A stretch of 64,000 bases of DNA from Streptomyces chattanoogensis (GTDB lineage Bacteria; Actinomycetota; Actinomycetes; Streptomycetales; Streptomycetaceae): the NCBI RefSeq assembly GCF_001294335.1, contig NZ_LGKG01000185.1, positions 124,001-188,000 of the forward strand, read 5' to 3'. Each line of letters starts with the position of its first letter. Position 1 is the stretch's first letter. Below, one piece after another: positions 8,518 to 16,319 of the stretch. The position numbers and the translations under genes were made by a program. The notes below the pieces were generated by a model. That model had not been told where the DNA came from, made no database searches, and worked only from the letters and a program-made list of their open reading frames with translations.

Positions 8518-9330
8518 TCATGGATTACCGGTGACATTCTCAGGGTCGGCCCCGGTGACATTCCCGGGCCCGGCCGGCGAGGGACGGCGCCCCGGCGCGG
8601 TGCGGTCACCGGCCGGAAGGAGGAACTCGCCCAGGACATCGGTCACTTCACGCACCAGAGGGCGCAGTACGCGAAAGCGCGAGGCGGCGATGGCGCGGGC
8701 GACCAGGGGAGAGGTGCGTTCCACCAGGGCGCGGCTGCGGGCGCAGTTCTCCGAGCGGTCGTGGACCCAGTACAGGACCAGGCCCATCTGCTGCAGCCAG
8801 AGCAACCGGGGTAGCTGGACGGCGAGTTCGGGGTCCGCTTTGATGTCGGCGCCGGCCAGGAGGCGGCGGTGCAGCTCGATGACGGCCTCGCGGGGCCCCT
8901 CGGACTCGTCGGAGAAGGGGCTGAGCGGGCTGGCCGGGTCGGCGGCGTTCTTGAAGAACTGGGCGGCGAACTCGTGGTACGGCTCGGCCACGTCCAGCCA
9001 GGCCAGCAGTACCCCGCGCAGCCGCCGCGCCAGTCCGGTCTCCTTGGCGAGAACGTCCTGGGCGGCGGCCGTGTGCTCCTCGGCCATCTGGTCGTAGAAG
9101 CCCTGGACCAGGTGTTCCTTGGAGGCGAAGTAGTAGTAGGCGTTGCCGACGGAGACCCCGGCCTCCTGGGCGATGGCCCGCATGGTGGTCCTGTCGTAAC
9201 CGCGCTCCCGGAAGAGACGCAGCGCGGTGTCGAGGATCAGCCGCCGGGTCTGCTCGCTCTTGGCGCCGGGGCCGCCCGTCCGGGCCCCGGCCCTCGGCGC
9301 CTTCGTCCTGCTCGTCGTCGCGTCGTCCAC
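8518..9330 (-). CDS. TetR/AcrR family regulator
   Basis: The 270-aa product has a basic N-terminal tail, then the TetR DNA-binding domain: RRLILDTALRLFRERGYDRT, then TMRAIAQEAGVSVGNAYYYF and ASKEHL. The C-terminal ligand domain is not assigned to a specific class. The gene follows the alpha/beta hydrolase (9364-10203) by 33 nt on the same strand, so the pair is probably one transcript. The C-terminal 35 residues are low complexity. The ligand is unknown. Confidence 0.85.
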   Translation of the reverse strand: MDDATTSRTKAPRAGARTGGPGAKSEQTRRLILDTALRLFRERGYDRTTMRAIAQEAGVSVGNAYYYFASKEHLVQGFYDQMAEEHTAAAQDVLAKETGLARRLRGVLLAWLDVAEPYHEFAAQFFKNAADPASPLSPFSDESEGPREAVIELHRRLLAGADIKADPELAVQLPRLLWLQQMGLVLYWVHDRSENCARSRALVERTSPLVARAIAASRFRVLRPLVREVTDVLGEFLLPAGDRTAPGRRPSPAGPGNVTGADPENVTGNP

Positions 9331-9363
9331 GCCGACGACCCTAATCGGGGGCCGGACCGGACG

Positions 9364-10203
9364 TCACAGCCGGTGCCGGGCGAGGAACTCCGCGATCAGC
9401 CCCTGCCACTCCTCGGGGCGCTCGAGCATCGGCAGATGCCCGGTGGCGATCTCGGCGTACTCGGCGCCGGGGATGTGGTCGGCCAGGTGACGGGACAGGG
9501 AGGGGTGGACGAGGGGATCCCGGGTGGTGGTGATGACCAGGGTGGGGACGGTGATGCCGGGGAGATCGGCGGTGGTGTCCAGAGTGCGGACCAGCGCGGC
9601 CTGTTCGGCGGAGCCGCGGGGCGGGAGCGCCGGGTCCGGGTCCAGTGCGGCCTGCAGCGCCTCCGGCGACAGACCGTTGAGGTACTCCGGGGCCAGGCCG
9701 CAGAGCGTCCGCGCCTGCGCGAAACCGGCGTAGTCACCGCGCTCCAGGAGGCGCAGCCACAGATCGATCCAGAGGGACGCGCGGGTGTCGGCCTTGGCGA
9801 GTCCGGCCGTCAGGACGAGACCGCGCACCCGCTCGGGGTGCCGGGCGGCGGCCCGGACGGACACCGCCGTACCCATCGAGAAGCCGATCAGGGTGAAGGT
9901 CTCCAGCCCGTTGGCGGTGGCCTCGGCGACCAGGGCGTCGGCCAGGCCGTCCAGGGACAGCGGGCCGGTGGCGCGCGGCGTGTCGCCCGAGCCCGGGTAG
10001 TCGGGGGCCACGACACGGTGGCCGGAGGCGGCCAGTACGGGGATGAGCTGCCCGTAGTTCGAGGCGATGCTGCCGGTCGCGCCGTGGGCCAGGAGGATGC
10101 CGGGGCCGGTGGGCGCGCCGGTGACGGTGGTGGACAGGGGCGGGAGGGGAGCGGCCTCAGACGCCGGAGCGGGAATCTGGGGTGCCGTGGACGTGTTGGT
10201 CAT
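9364..10203 (-). CDS. Alpha/beta hydrolase
   Basis: From ATG 10203 the product is 279 aa. It has LLAHGATGSIASNYGQLIPV as the oxyanion region, GFSMGTAVSVRAAARHPERV as the nucleophile elbow with its Ser, DPLVHPSLS near the acid and ATGHLPMLERPEEW for the His. There is no signal peptide, so it is cytosolic. The substrate cannot be told. The gene is divergent from a MerR regulator with a perfect palindrome between them, so MerR control is likely, and it is followed by a TetR gene on the same strand. Confidence 0.82.
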   Translation of the reverse strand: MTNTSTAPQIPAPASEAAPLPPLSTTVTGAPTGPGILLAHGATGSIASNYGQLIPVLAASGHRVVAPDYPGSGDTPRATGPLSLDGLADALVAEATANGLETFTLIGFSMGTAVSVRAAARHPERVRGLVLTAGLAKADTRASLWIDLWLRLLERGDYAGFAQARTLCGLAPEYLNGLSPEALQAALDPDPALPPRGSAEQAALVRTLDTTADLPGITVPTLVITTTRDPLVHPSLSRHLADHIPGAEYAEIATGHLPMLERPEEWQGLIAEFLARHRL

Positions 10204-10219
10204 GACGAAGAGGGTGCCG

Positions 10220-10237
10220 CTTGACACCGGTGTCAAG
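10220..10237. promoter_or_regulatory. Perfect palindrome, candidate MerR operator/divergent promoter
   Basis: CTTGACACCGGTGTCAAG is a perfect 18-bp palindrome between the divergent hydrolase and MerR genes. It contains a TTGACA -35-like sequence on both strands. MerR regulators bind such dyads placed between -35 and -10 of their targets. Confidence 0.7.
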
Positions 10238-10286
10238 GTCAAGTCGGCCCAGGGAGAGCTGAGTCACAGCGGGAGCTGGGGGAAAC

Positions 10287-10706
10287 ATGGAGGACCGGAA
10301 CGGGGACCGGATGCGGATCGGCGAGCTGGCGCGGCACGTCGGCGTCAGCGCCCGCTCGCTGCGCTATTACGAGCAGCGGGGGCTGCTCCACTCCCGGCGC
10401 GACGCCAACGGCTACCGCCGTTACGACGCCGAGTCGGCCGAGAGGGTGGGCCGGATACGGGAGCTCCTCGCCATGGGCCTCGGCACGGACGACATCCGTG
10501 AGCTGCTGCCCTGCGCCCAGGGCGGGCCGGGCCTGATCCCGTGCACGCTCTCCACCGGCGCGCTGGAGCGGCAGATGGCCCAACTGGACGCGGAAATGGC
10601 CGAGTTGGCCGGGCGTCGGGCCGCGCTCACCGCGTATGCGCAGGTCATGCAGCGGCGGCGGGCACAGGACGAGGCGCTGGCCACGATGGCGCTCCGGTCG
10701 GCCTGA
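10287..10706 (+). CDS. MerR family transcriptional regulator
   Basis: The 139-aa product has the MerR DNA-binding domain: MRIGELARHVGVSARSLRYY, then EQRGLL, then GYRRYDAESAERVGRI. A coiled-coil dimer helix follows near residues 95-125. The ATG at 10287 has GGGGGA upstream; a second ATG at 10311, the usual family start, also has GGGGA. There is a Cys at LLPCAQGG and another at LIPCTL, which could sense a ligand or redox state. The gene is divergent from the alpha/beta hydrolase across an 18-bp palindrome. Confidence 0.88.
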   Translation: MEDRNGDRMRIGELARHVGVSARSLRYYEQRGLLHSRRDANGYRRYDAESAERVGRIRELLAMGLGTDDIRELLPCAQGGPGLIPCTLSTGALERQMAQLDAEMAELAGRRAALTAYAQVMQRRRAQDEALATMALRSA

Positions 10707-10857
10707 CCGGCCGCCCCGGAAACCTCGTCCCAACAACCCCACGCCACCCGCGTGTCTCGCTTGCGACAGCCGTCCCGCGGTCGGATCCTCGTGTGCACGC
10801 CGCTCGGGGGGAGCGGCGGCCCCGGAACGCCGGGGATCGCGAACACCAGGAGACGAT

Positions 10858-11688
10858 GTGCTCCGAGTGCACTTCACCGCGCAGGATCTGGCACGTACGA
10901 GAGTGGCCGACGGCGCCGATCCGCTGTGGGAGACGGTCCTGAGCCTGCACGCGCTGCGCGAGAGCCGGGCCGAACCGGCGCTGACCGCCTGGCGGCGCCA
11001 TGCCGTGCGGCACGGCCCGGGACCGCTGCGCACCCTGTTCCCGCTCGTCCCGCCGCACGGCTACTTCCCGGACTTCCTCACCCCGTCCGCCGCTTCGGAC
11101 GGCGTCGAACCGGGCCTGGAGGCCGTGATGCGCACGCCGCGCACCCGGCTCCGCGCCGAACTGGCAGTACTGGGCGGGCAGCGGGCGCTGCCGGGCTGGA
11201 CGCGGGACATCGCCGCGGGGGAGCCGGCCGCGCTGCGCCAGCTGGCCCGCAGCCTGCGCACCTACCACCACCACGCCATCGCACCGGGCTGGCCGCTGAT
11301 CGCCGAACGGGTCGGTACGGACCGGGCGTTACGCCGGCATGCGCTGGACGAGGCGGGCGCGGAGGCGATGCTGCGGACGTTCGGACCGGCGATGCGGTGG
11401 CGGCCGCCGGTGCTGGAGGTCGACTATCCGGTGGAGCGCGAACTGCGCCTGGAGGGCCGGGGACTGGTCTTCGTCCCCTCGTACTTCTGCCGGGACGATC
11501 CGGTGGCGCTGGCGGACGATGCGCTGCGGCCGGTGCTGGTCTATCCGGCGGCGGGGGCGGAGGCGGCGGCTCCCGGGAACGCCGAAGGGCCCCGCCTCCG
11601 TACGTACGGAAGCGGGGCCCTCAGGGACTTACCAGTCCTGGCGGGTCATCAGAAGCGCCGGGTGATGAGTGCGCGCTTCACTTCCTGA
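10858..11688 (+). pseudogene. Truncated ArsR-type regulator (DUF5937 domain only)
   Basis: GTG 10858 has AGGAG upstream. The first ~235 residues, from VLRVHFTAQDLARTRVADGA through GLVFVPSYFCRDDPVAL to RPVLVYPAAG, match the N-terminal DUF5937 domain of Streptomyces ArsR-like regulators. Such proteins normally continue into a winged-helix DNA-binding domain. Here the frame instead runs through a terminator hairpin and antisense to the end of sdhB, stopping at 11688. The DNA-binding half is missing, so the protein is probably non-functional or a residual ligand-binding fragment. The last ~40 codons are non-native. Confidence 0.65.
11586..11621. terminator. Strong bidirectional hairpin terminator after sdhB
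   Basis: AGGGCCCCGC at 11586-11595 pairs with GCGGGGCCCT at 11612-11621; the loop itself contains TCCGTAC/GTACGGA. It lies just past the sdhB stop and inside the tail of the truncated regulator frame. Confidence 0.75.
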
Positions 11689-12422
11689 ATCGCCTTGGTG
11701 ACCTCGATACCGCGCGGGCAGGCGTCCGTGCAGTTGAAGGTCGTCCGGCAGCGCCAGACACCGTCCTTGTCGTTCAGGATCTCCAGCCGCTGCTCGCCCG
11801 CCTCGTCGCGCGAGTCGAAGATGAAGCGGTGCGCGTTGACGATCGCCGCCGGGCCGAAGTACTGGCCGTCGTTCCAGAACACCGGGCACGAGCTGGTGCA
11901 CGCGGCGCACAGGATGCACTTGGTGGTGTCGTCGAAGCGCTCGCGGTCCTCGGCGGACTGCCGGCGCTCGCGGGTGGGCTCGTTCCCCTTGGTGACCAGG
12001 AACGGCATCACATCGCGGTACGCCTGGAAGAACGGCTCCATGTCCACGACCAGGTCCTTGAGGACCGTCAGGCCCTTGATGGCCTCGACCGTGATCGGCT
12101 TCTCAGGGTTGATGTCCTTGATCAGCGTCTTGCAGGCCAGCCGGTTCTTGCCGTTGATCCGCATGGCGTCGGAGCCGCAGATGCCGTGCGCGCAGGAGCG
12201 GCGGAAGGTCAGCGTGCCGTCCTGGTCCCACTTGATCTTGTGGAGGCCGTCGAGCACCCGCTCCTTCGGGTCCAGCTCCAGCTGGAAGTCCTGCCAGGTC
12301 GCCTCCTCCGAGACCTCCGGGTTGAACCGGCGGATCCGGAAGGTGACGGTGATGTTCTCCGAAGCGGTGTTCTCCGCCGCGTCCAGCGCCGCGGAGTGCT
12401 TCTCAAGCGTGGGGCTGCTCAT
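11649..12422 (-). CDS. sdhB: Succinate dehydrogenase iron-sulfur subunit
   Basis: This 257-aa subunit B of complex II passes electrons from the flavin in SdhA to quinone. Ligands are visible for [2Fe-2S] at Cys77, Cys82, Asp85 and Cys97, with Asp replacing the third Cys as in some other SdhB proteins. Ligands for [4Fe-4S] and [3Fe-4S] are CILCAACTSSCP at 169-180 and the Cys residues at 225, 231 and 235. It is the last gene of the sdhCDAB operon; its start overlaps the sdhA stop by one base. Confidence 0.97.
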   Translation of the reverse strand: MSSPTLEKHSAALDAAENTASENITVTFRIRRFNPEVSEEATWQDFQLELDPKERVLDGLHKIKWDQDGTLTFRRSCAHGICGSDAMRINGKNRLACKTLIKDINPEKPITVEAIKGLTVLKDLVVDMEPFFQAYRDVMPFLVTKGNEPTRERRQSAEDRERFDDTTKCILCAACTSSCPVFWNDGQYFGPAAIVNAHRFIFDSRDEAGEQRLEILNDKDGVWRCRTTFNCTDACPRGIEVTKAIQEVKRALITRRF

Positions 12423-14176
12423 CAGTACTTACGCTCCATCGGCTGGTAGCGGGTCTGCACGACCGGCTTGTAGTCGAGGCGGATCGACTCGGCGCCGTCT
12501 GCACCCACCTCGCGGTACGCCATGGTGTGCCGCATGAAGTTGACGTCGTCGCGGTTGGGGTAGTCCTCGCGGTAGTGACCGCCGCGGGACTCCTTGCGGG
12601 CCAGCGCGGAGACGGCCATGACCTCGGCCAGGTCGAGCAGGTTGCCCAGCTCGATGGCCTCCAGCAGGTCGGTGTTGAACCGCTTTCCCTTGTCCTGCAC
12701 CGAGACGTTCTTGTACCGCGCGCGGAGCTCGCCGATCTTCTCGACGGCCTCCTTGATGGTCTGCTCGGTACGGAAGACCATGACGTTCTTGTCCATGGTC
12801 TCCTGCAGCTCCTTGCGGATCTCGGTGACCCGCTCGCTGCCGGTGGCGTTGCGCAGCCGCTCGACCTGCTCCTCGACCAGCTTCGCCGGGTCCTCGGGGA
12901 GCTCGACGAAGTCGGCCGTCGCGGAGTACTCGGCCGCGGCGATGCCGGCCCGGCGCCCGAACACATTGATGTCCAGCAGCGAGTTGGTGCCCAGACGGTT
13001 GGCGCCGTGCACGGACACACAGGCGACCTCGCCGGCCGCGTACAGGCCCGGGACGACGGTGGTGTTGTCCGCCAGGACCTCACCCTCGACGTTGGTCGGG
13101 ATACCGCCCATCGCGTAGTGCGCGGTCGGCTGGATCGGGATCGGGTCGGTGTACGGCTCGATGCCCAGGTACGTCCGCGCGAACTCGGTGATGTCGGGCA
13201 GCTTGGCGTCCAGCTGCTCCGGCGGCAGGTGCGTCAGGTCGAGGTAGACGTGGTCGCCCTCGGGACCGCAGCCGCGGCCCTCGCGGATCTCCGTGTAGAT
13301 GGAGCGCGAGACGACGTCACGCGAGGCGAGGTCCTTCATGACCGGCGCGTACTTCTCCATGAAGCGCTCGCCGTCCTTGTTGCGGAGGATGCCGCCCTCA
13401 CCGCGGGCGCCCTCCGTCAGCAGGATGCCCATCCGCCAGATGCCGGTCGGGTGGAACTGGAAGAACTCCATGTCCTCCAGCGGCAGCCCGCGCCGGTAGC
13501 AGGCCGCCTGGCCGTCACCGGTGAGGGTGTGCGCGTTGGAGGTCACCTTGAAGAACTTGCCGTTGCCGCCGGAGGCGTAGATGACGGCCTTCGCCTGGAA
13601 GATGTGGATCTCGCCGGTGGCCAGCTCGTAGGCGACCACACCGGCGGACTTCTTGACCCCGTCGACCTCGGTGATCAGCTGGTCGAGGACGTAGAACTCG
13701 TTGAAGAACTCCACGCCCTCCTTGACGCAGTTCTGGTACAGCGTCTGGAGGATCATGTGGCCGGTGCGGTCCGCGGCGTAGCAGGACCGGCGGACCGGGG
13801 CCTCGCCGTGGTTGCGGGAGTGACCGCCGAAGCGGCGCTGGTCGATGGTGCCGTCCGGGGTGCGGTTGAACGGCAGGCCCATCTTCTCGAGGTCGAGGAC
13901 CGCGTCGATGGCCTCCTTCGCCAGGATCTCGGCGGCGTCCTGGTCGACCAGGTAGTCGCCGCCCTTGATCGTGTCGAAGGTGTGCCACTCCCAGTTGTCC
14001 TCCTCGACGTTCGCGAGGGCGGCGGCCATACCGCCCTGGGCGGCGCCGGTGTGGGAGCGGGTCGGGTAGAGCTTCGTCAGGACCGCGGTCCGGCTGCGCT
14101 TCGTCGCCTCGATGGCGGCGCGCATGCCCGCGCCGCCGGCGCCGACGATGACGGTGTCGTACTTGTGGATCTTCAT
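12422..14176 (-). CDS. sdhA: Succinate dehydrogenase flavoprotein subunit
   Basis: This 584-aa catalytic subunit oxidises succinate to fumarate. The FAD-binding motif is VGAGGAGMRAAIEA near residues 11-24; SHTGAAQGGM at 41-50 includes His42, the expected covalent FAD attachment site. The substrate/capping region contains PTAHYAMGGIPTN, and RRAGIAAAEY follows later. Length and order match bacterial SdhA. It sits between sdhD and sdhB with near-contiguous spacing in a four-gene operon. Confidence 0.98.
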   Translation of the reverse strand: MKIHKYDTVIVGAGGAGMRAAIEATKRSRTAVLTKLYPTRSHTGAAQGGMAAALANVEEDNWEWHTFDTIKGGDYLVDQDAAEILAKEAIDAVLDLEKMGLPFNRTPDGTIDQRRFGGHSRNHGEAPVRRSCYAADRTGHMILQTLYQNCVKEGVEFFNEFYVLDQLITEVDGVKKSAGVVAYELATGEIHIFQAKAVIYASGGNGKFFKVTSNAHTLTGDGQAACYRRGLPLEDMEFFQFHPTGIWRMGILLTEGARGEGGILRNKDGERFMEKYAPVMKDLASRDVVSRSIYTEIREGRGCGPEGDHVYLDLTHLPPEQLDAKLPDITEFARTYLGIEPYTDPIPIQPTAHYAMGGIPTNVEGEVLADNTTVVPGLYAAGEVACVSVHGANRLGTNSLLDINVFGRRAGIAAAEYSATADFVELPEDPAKLVEEQVERLRNATGSERVTEIRKELQETMDKNVMVFRTEQTIKEAVEKIGELRARYKNVSVQDKGKRFNTDLLEAIELGNLLDLAEVMAVSALARKESRGGHYREDYPNRDDVNFMRHTMAYREVGADGAESIRLDYKPVVQTRYQPMERKY

Positions 14177-14197
14177 GGGTTACCTCAGCCCCGGGGC

Positions 14198-14665
14198 CTA
14201 GCGGATGTTCGGGTCGAAGGTGAAGATCACCAGCGTGCCCAGAAGGACGGTGAACACCGTGGCGGTGTACAGCAGCATCTTCAGCCAGAAGCGGGTGTTG
14301 TCCCGCTGCGCGTAGTCGTTGATGACCGTGCGCAGACCGTTGGCGCCGTGCAGCATCGCGAGCCACAGCATGATCAGATCCCAGGCCTGCCAGAACGGCG
14401 AGGCCCAGCGGCCGGCCACGAACGCGAAGCCGATCTTGGAGACACCGCCGTCCAGCATCAGCTGGATCAGCAGGTGGCCCAGGACCAGGACGACCAGGAC
14501 GATGCCGGACAGCCGCATGAACAGCCAGCCGTACAGCTCGAAGTTGGTGCGGGTCGTCTTGGGGGTCTTGCCGGTGCGCTTGCGCGGCGCCTCGATGACC
14601 GGGGCAGGGTTGTCCACGTCGTAGAGCGACACCGGGTCGCTCGCAGGAGTCGTCTCAGCAGACAT
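14198..14665 (-). CDS. sdhD: Succinate dehydrogenase hydrophobic membrane anchor subunit
   Basis: The 155-aa product has an N-terminal soluble stretch of about 45 residues followed by three membrane segments, near LMFMRL-type text at 50-70, 88-110 and 125-148. HGANGLRTVINDY matches the heme/quinone region of SdhD. It anchors SdhAB to the membrane with SdhC. It lies 9 nt after sdhC and 21 nt before sdhA. Confidence 0.93.
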   Translation of the reverse strand: MSAETTPASDPVSLYDVDNPAPVIEAPRKRTGKTPKTTRTNFELYGWLFMRLSGIVLVVLVLGHLLIQLMLDGGVSKIGFAFVAGRWASPFWQAWDLIMLWLAMLHGANGLRTVINDYAQRDNTRFWLKMLLYTATVFTVLLGTLVIFTFDPNIR

Positions 14666-14674
14666 CTCGCGTCA

Positions 14675-15055
14675 TCAGCTCCCGAACAGCGTGCGCAGGG
14701 TGTGCTGCAGCACGGGGTAGAAGGCACCGGCCATCAGCACGACCCAGACGCCCATAACGGTCCACAGCATCTGCTTCTGGTACTTCGGGCCCTTGGCCCA
14801 GAAGTCCACCGCGATGACCCGCAGGCCGTTGAGTGCGTGGAAGAGGATGGCGGCCACCAGGCCGTACTCCATCACGTTGACGATGGGTGTCTTGTAAGTC
14901 GCGACGACGTCGTCGTAGGCCTCGGGAGAGACCCGGACGAGAGCGGTGTCGAGGACGTGTACGAACAGGAAGAAGAAGATGAGGACGCCAGTGACTCGGT
15001 GAGCCACCCAGGACCACATGCCTTCCCGGCCGCGGTACAGCGTTCCAGCCGGCAC
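14675..15055 (-). CDS. sdhC: Succinate dehydrogenase cytochrome b556 subunit
   Basis: The 126-aa product is the first gene of the sdhCDAB operon. It has the SdhC signature near the start (WSWVAHRVTGVLIFFFLFVH), three membrane helices, and HALNGLRVIAVDF in the second helix, where His is expected to ligate heme b. The transcript start should lie in the 200-nt gap upstream. Confidence 0.93.
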   Translation of the reverse strand: MPAGTLYRGREGMWSWVAHRVTGVLIFFFLFVHVLDTALVRVSPEAYDDVVATYKTPIVNVMEYGLVAAILFHALNGLRVIAVDFWAKGPKYQKQMLWTVMGVWVVLMAGAFYPVLQHTLRTLFGS

Positions 15056-15185
15056 GGAAAAACCCTCCGGGAGCGGGGATTGGGGCCGCGCCGGCTTCTC
15101 TGTCGGTTCGGCCCGGCCGGGTACGGTCCACCGGCCTTCGACATCGTAACGACGCGCTGTCGGTTCCTCGCGCCGGGGTCCTTAG

Positions 15186-15219
15186 GTGTGATCAAACAGC
15201 CACCAACGGGCTATCACAC
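15186..15219. promoter_or_regulatory. Inverted repeat upstream of sdhC
   Basis: GTGTGAT at 15186-15192 is matched by ATCACAC at 15213-15219, with 20 nt between, in the gap ahead of sdhC. The spacing is wider than a typical Crp site. It may be an operator or part of a leader hairpin. Confidence 0.3.
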
Positions 15220-15257
15220 AAGCCTCAACCGGGACGTTACGGGAGACACGCCGCAAT

Positions 15258-15761
15258 TCACCGGTGCGAGGCGGCGAGCCGCGCCAGTCTGCCGCGGGTC
15301 AGGCGGCGCAGTTCATCGGCGGTGACGACCCGCTCCTCGTCCACGTCGTTGCCCAGCCGGGTGCGGATGGCGGACAGCACCTGGTCCAGCTGCTCGTCCT
15401 CGCGGTAGCCGTCCAGGCAGATGACGAAGACATGACGGAAGCGCCGCTCGTACTCGGCGTGGGCGGCCCGCAGGGCGGTGTGCGCGGCGAGTGTGCCGGG
15501 CCCGCGGGCGCCGGCGAGCGGGCGCGGCGAGACCGATTCCCGGGCCAGCGCCTCGTCCACCTCGGACGGGGTGAGGTCGTAGCAGGCCTCGTCGGAGGCG
15601 GCCAGCAGCGACTCGAGATCGGGGTACGGGCGGTGCGCGGCGATCCGCTGGGCCCAGCGCTCGCAGCCGCAGCAGGTCAGCAGCGCCGCCTCGGCGTCAT
15701 CGCGCGGCACGGTGTTGAAACGGTCGAGCCCGACGCCGGCCGTCCGGCCCTGCGGCAGCAC
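15258..15761 (-). CDS. OHCU decarboxylase-like protein, divergent active site
   Basis: The closest start to the domain is GTG 15759-15761, giving 167 aa; the frame is open to 16118, but that part is Pro/Arg-rich and looks non-coding. The body (GLDRFNTVPRDDAEAALLTC then CGCERWAQRIAAHRPYPDLE) and the end (AHAEYERRFRHVFVICLDGY) resemble 2-oxo-4-hydroxy-4-carboxy-5-ureidoimidazoline decarboxylases of urate breakdown. The usual catalytic HP motif is replaced by RESVSP and the SxxEQ motif is absent, so urate chemistry is doubtful. No other urate gene is nearby. Confidence 0.6.
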   Translation of the reverse strand: MLPQGRTAGVGLDRFNTVPRDDAEAALLTCCGCERWAQRIAAHRPYPDLESLLAASDEACYDLTPSEVDEALARESVSPRPLAGARGPGTLAAHTALRAAHAEYERRFRHVFVICLDGYREDEQLDQVLSAIRTRLGNDVDEERVVTADELRRLTRGRLARLAASHR

Positions 15762-16319
15762 GTCCCGGCTCTGCGGGCGTATGCCGCACGGCGCGGTGAA
15801 CGGGTGCAGCGTCGTCGGCCGGGCGGCCGATGGATGGTCACCGGACAGCGTGGGCTCCTCGGGCGGATGGGCGGATAGGGGTGGACGGATGGGGACTGAT
15901 GCCGATGGATGGGGAGGGATCGGCAGTCGGACGAACGGGCGAAATACGGACAGGGTCTGGACGGCGGGGGACCTGGCGGATCGGATGGCCCGGACAGATC
16001 TTTTTCGGCGGGTGCGGGACGGACGGCTGACGGAAGCTGGAGAGGAACCTACGAACTTCGGACGCGTTCGCACTGAAGAAGGAAGAGGTGGGTGTGGTGG
16101 CGGCGCGGTATGCGACACGGCACCCCGGCGGACGGCCGACGATCCGGGACCCCTGGGACGCGGGTGACGGATGGAGTAGTCGCCACGCTAACGACGCTTG
16201 TCGACCGCTGTCCGATGGATGCGCGAATTTCACCCGGATGAGAGAGCTTTCGCGCACTTAGTGGACGGCGACCCCGCACACCTGGCAATGCCTTCGCCCA
16301 GAAAAGTGAGGATTGCACG
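15762..16319. other. Gap between divergent genes, G-rich GGATGG-type low complexity
   Basis: There is no convincing gene. The stretch from about 15826 to 16040 is rich in GGATGG, GGACGG and related words, which leaves frames open on both strands by composition. The right part (16180-16319) should hold the promoter of the GH20 gene. No clear terminator or operator was seen. Confidence 0.5.

Noticed and set aside
15186..15219. Crp-type or Rex-type operator upstream of sdhC
   Set aside because: The half sites are 20 nt apart, wider than either consensus, and the Rex core is absent; kept only as a generic inverted repeat.
12527..15325. 932-aa open frame antisense to sdhABCD
   Set aside because: It is a composition effect of GC-rich codons on the opposite strand; the sdh genes on the minus strand carry clear family motifs.
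15826..16040. N-terminal extension of the OHCU-like protein to 16118
   Set aside because: The stretch is simple GGATGG-type sequence giving Pro/Arg/Ser runs; no ribosome site or domain supports it.
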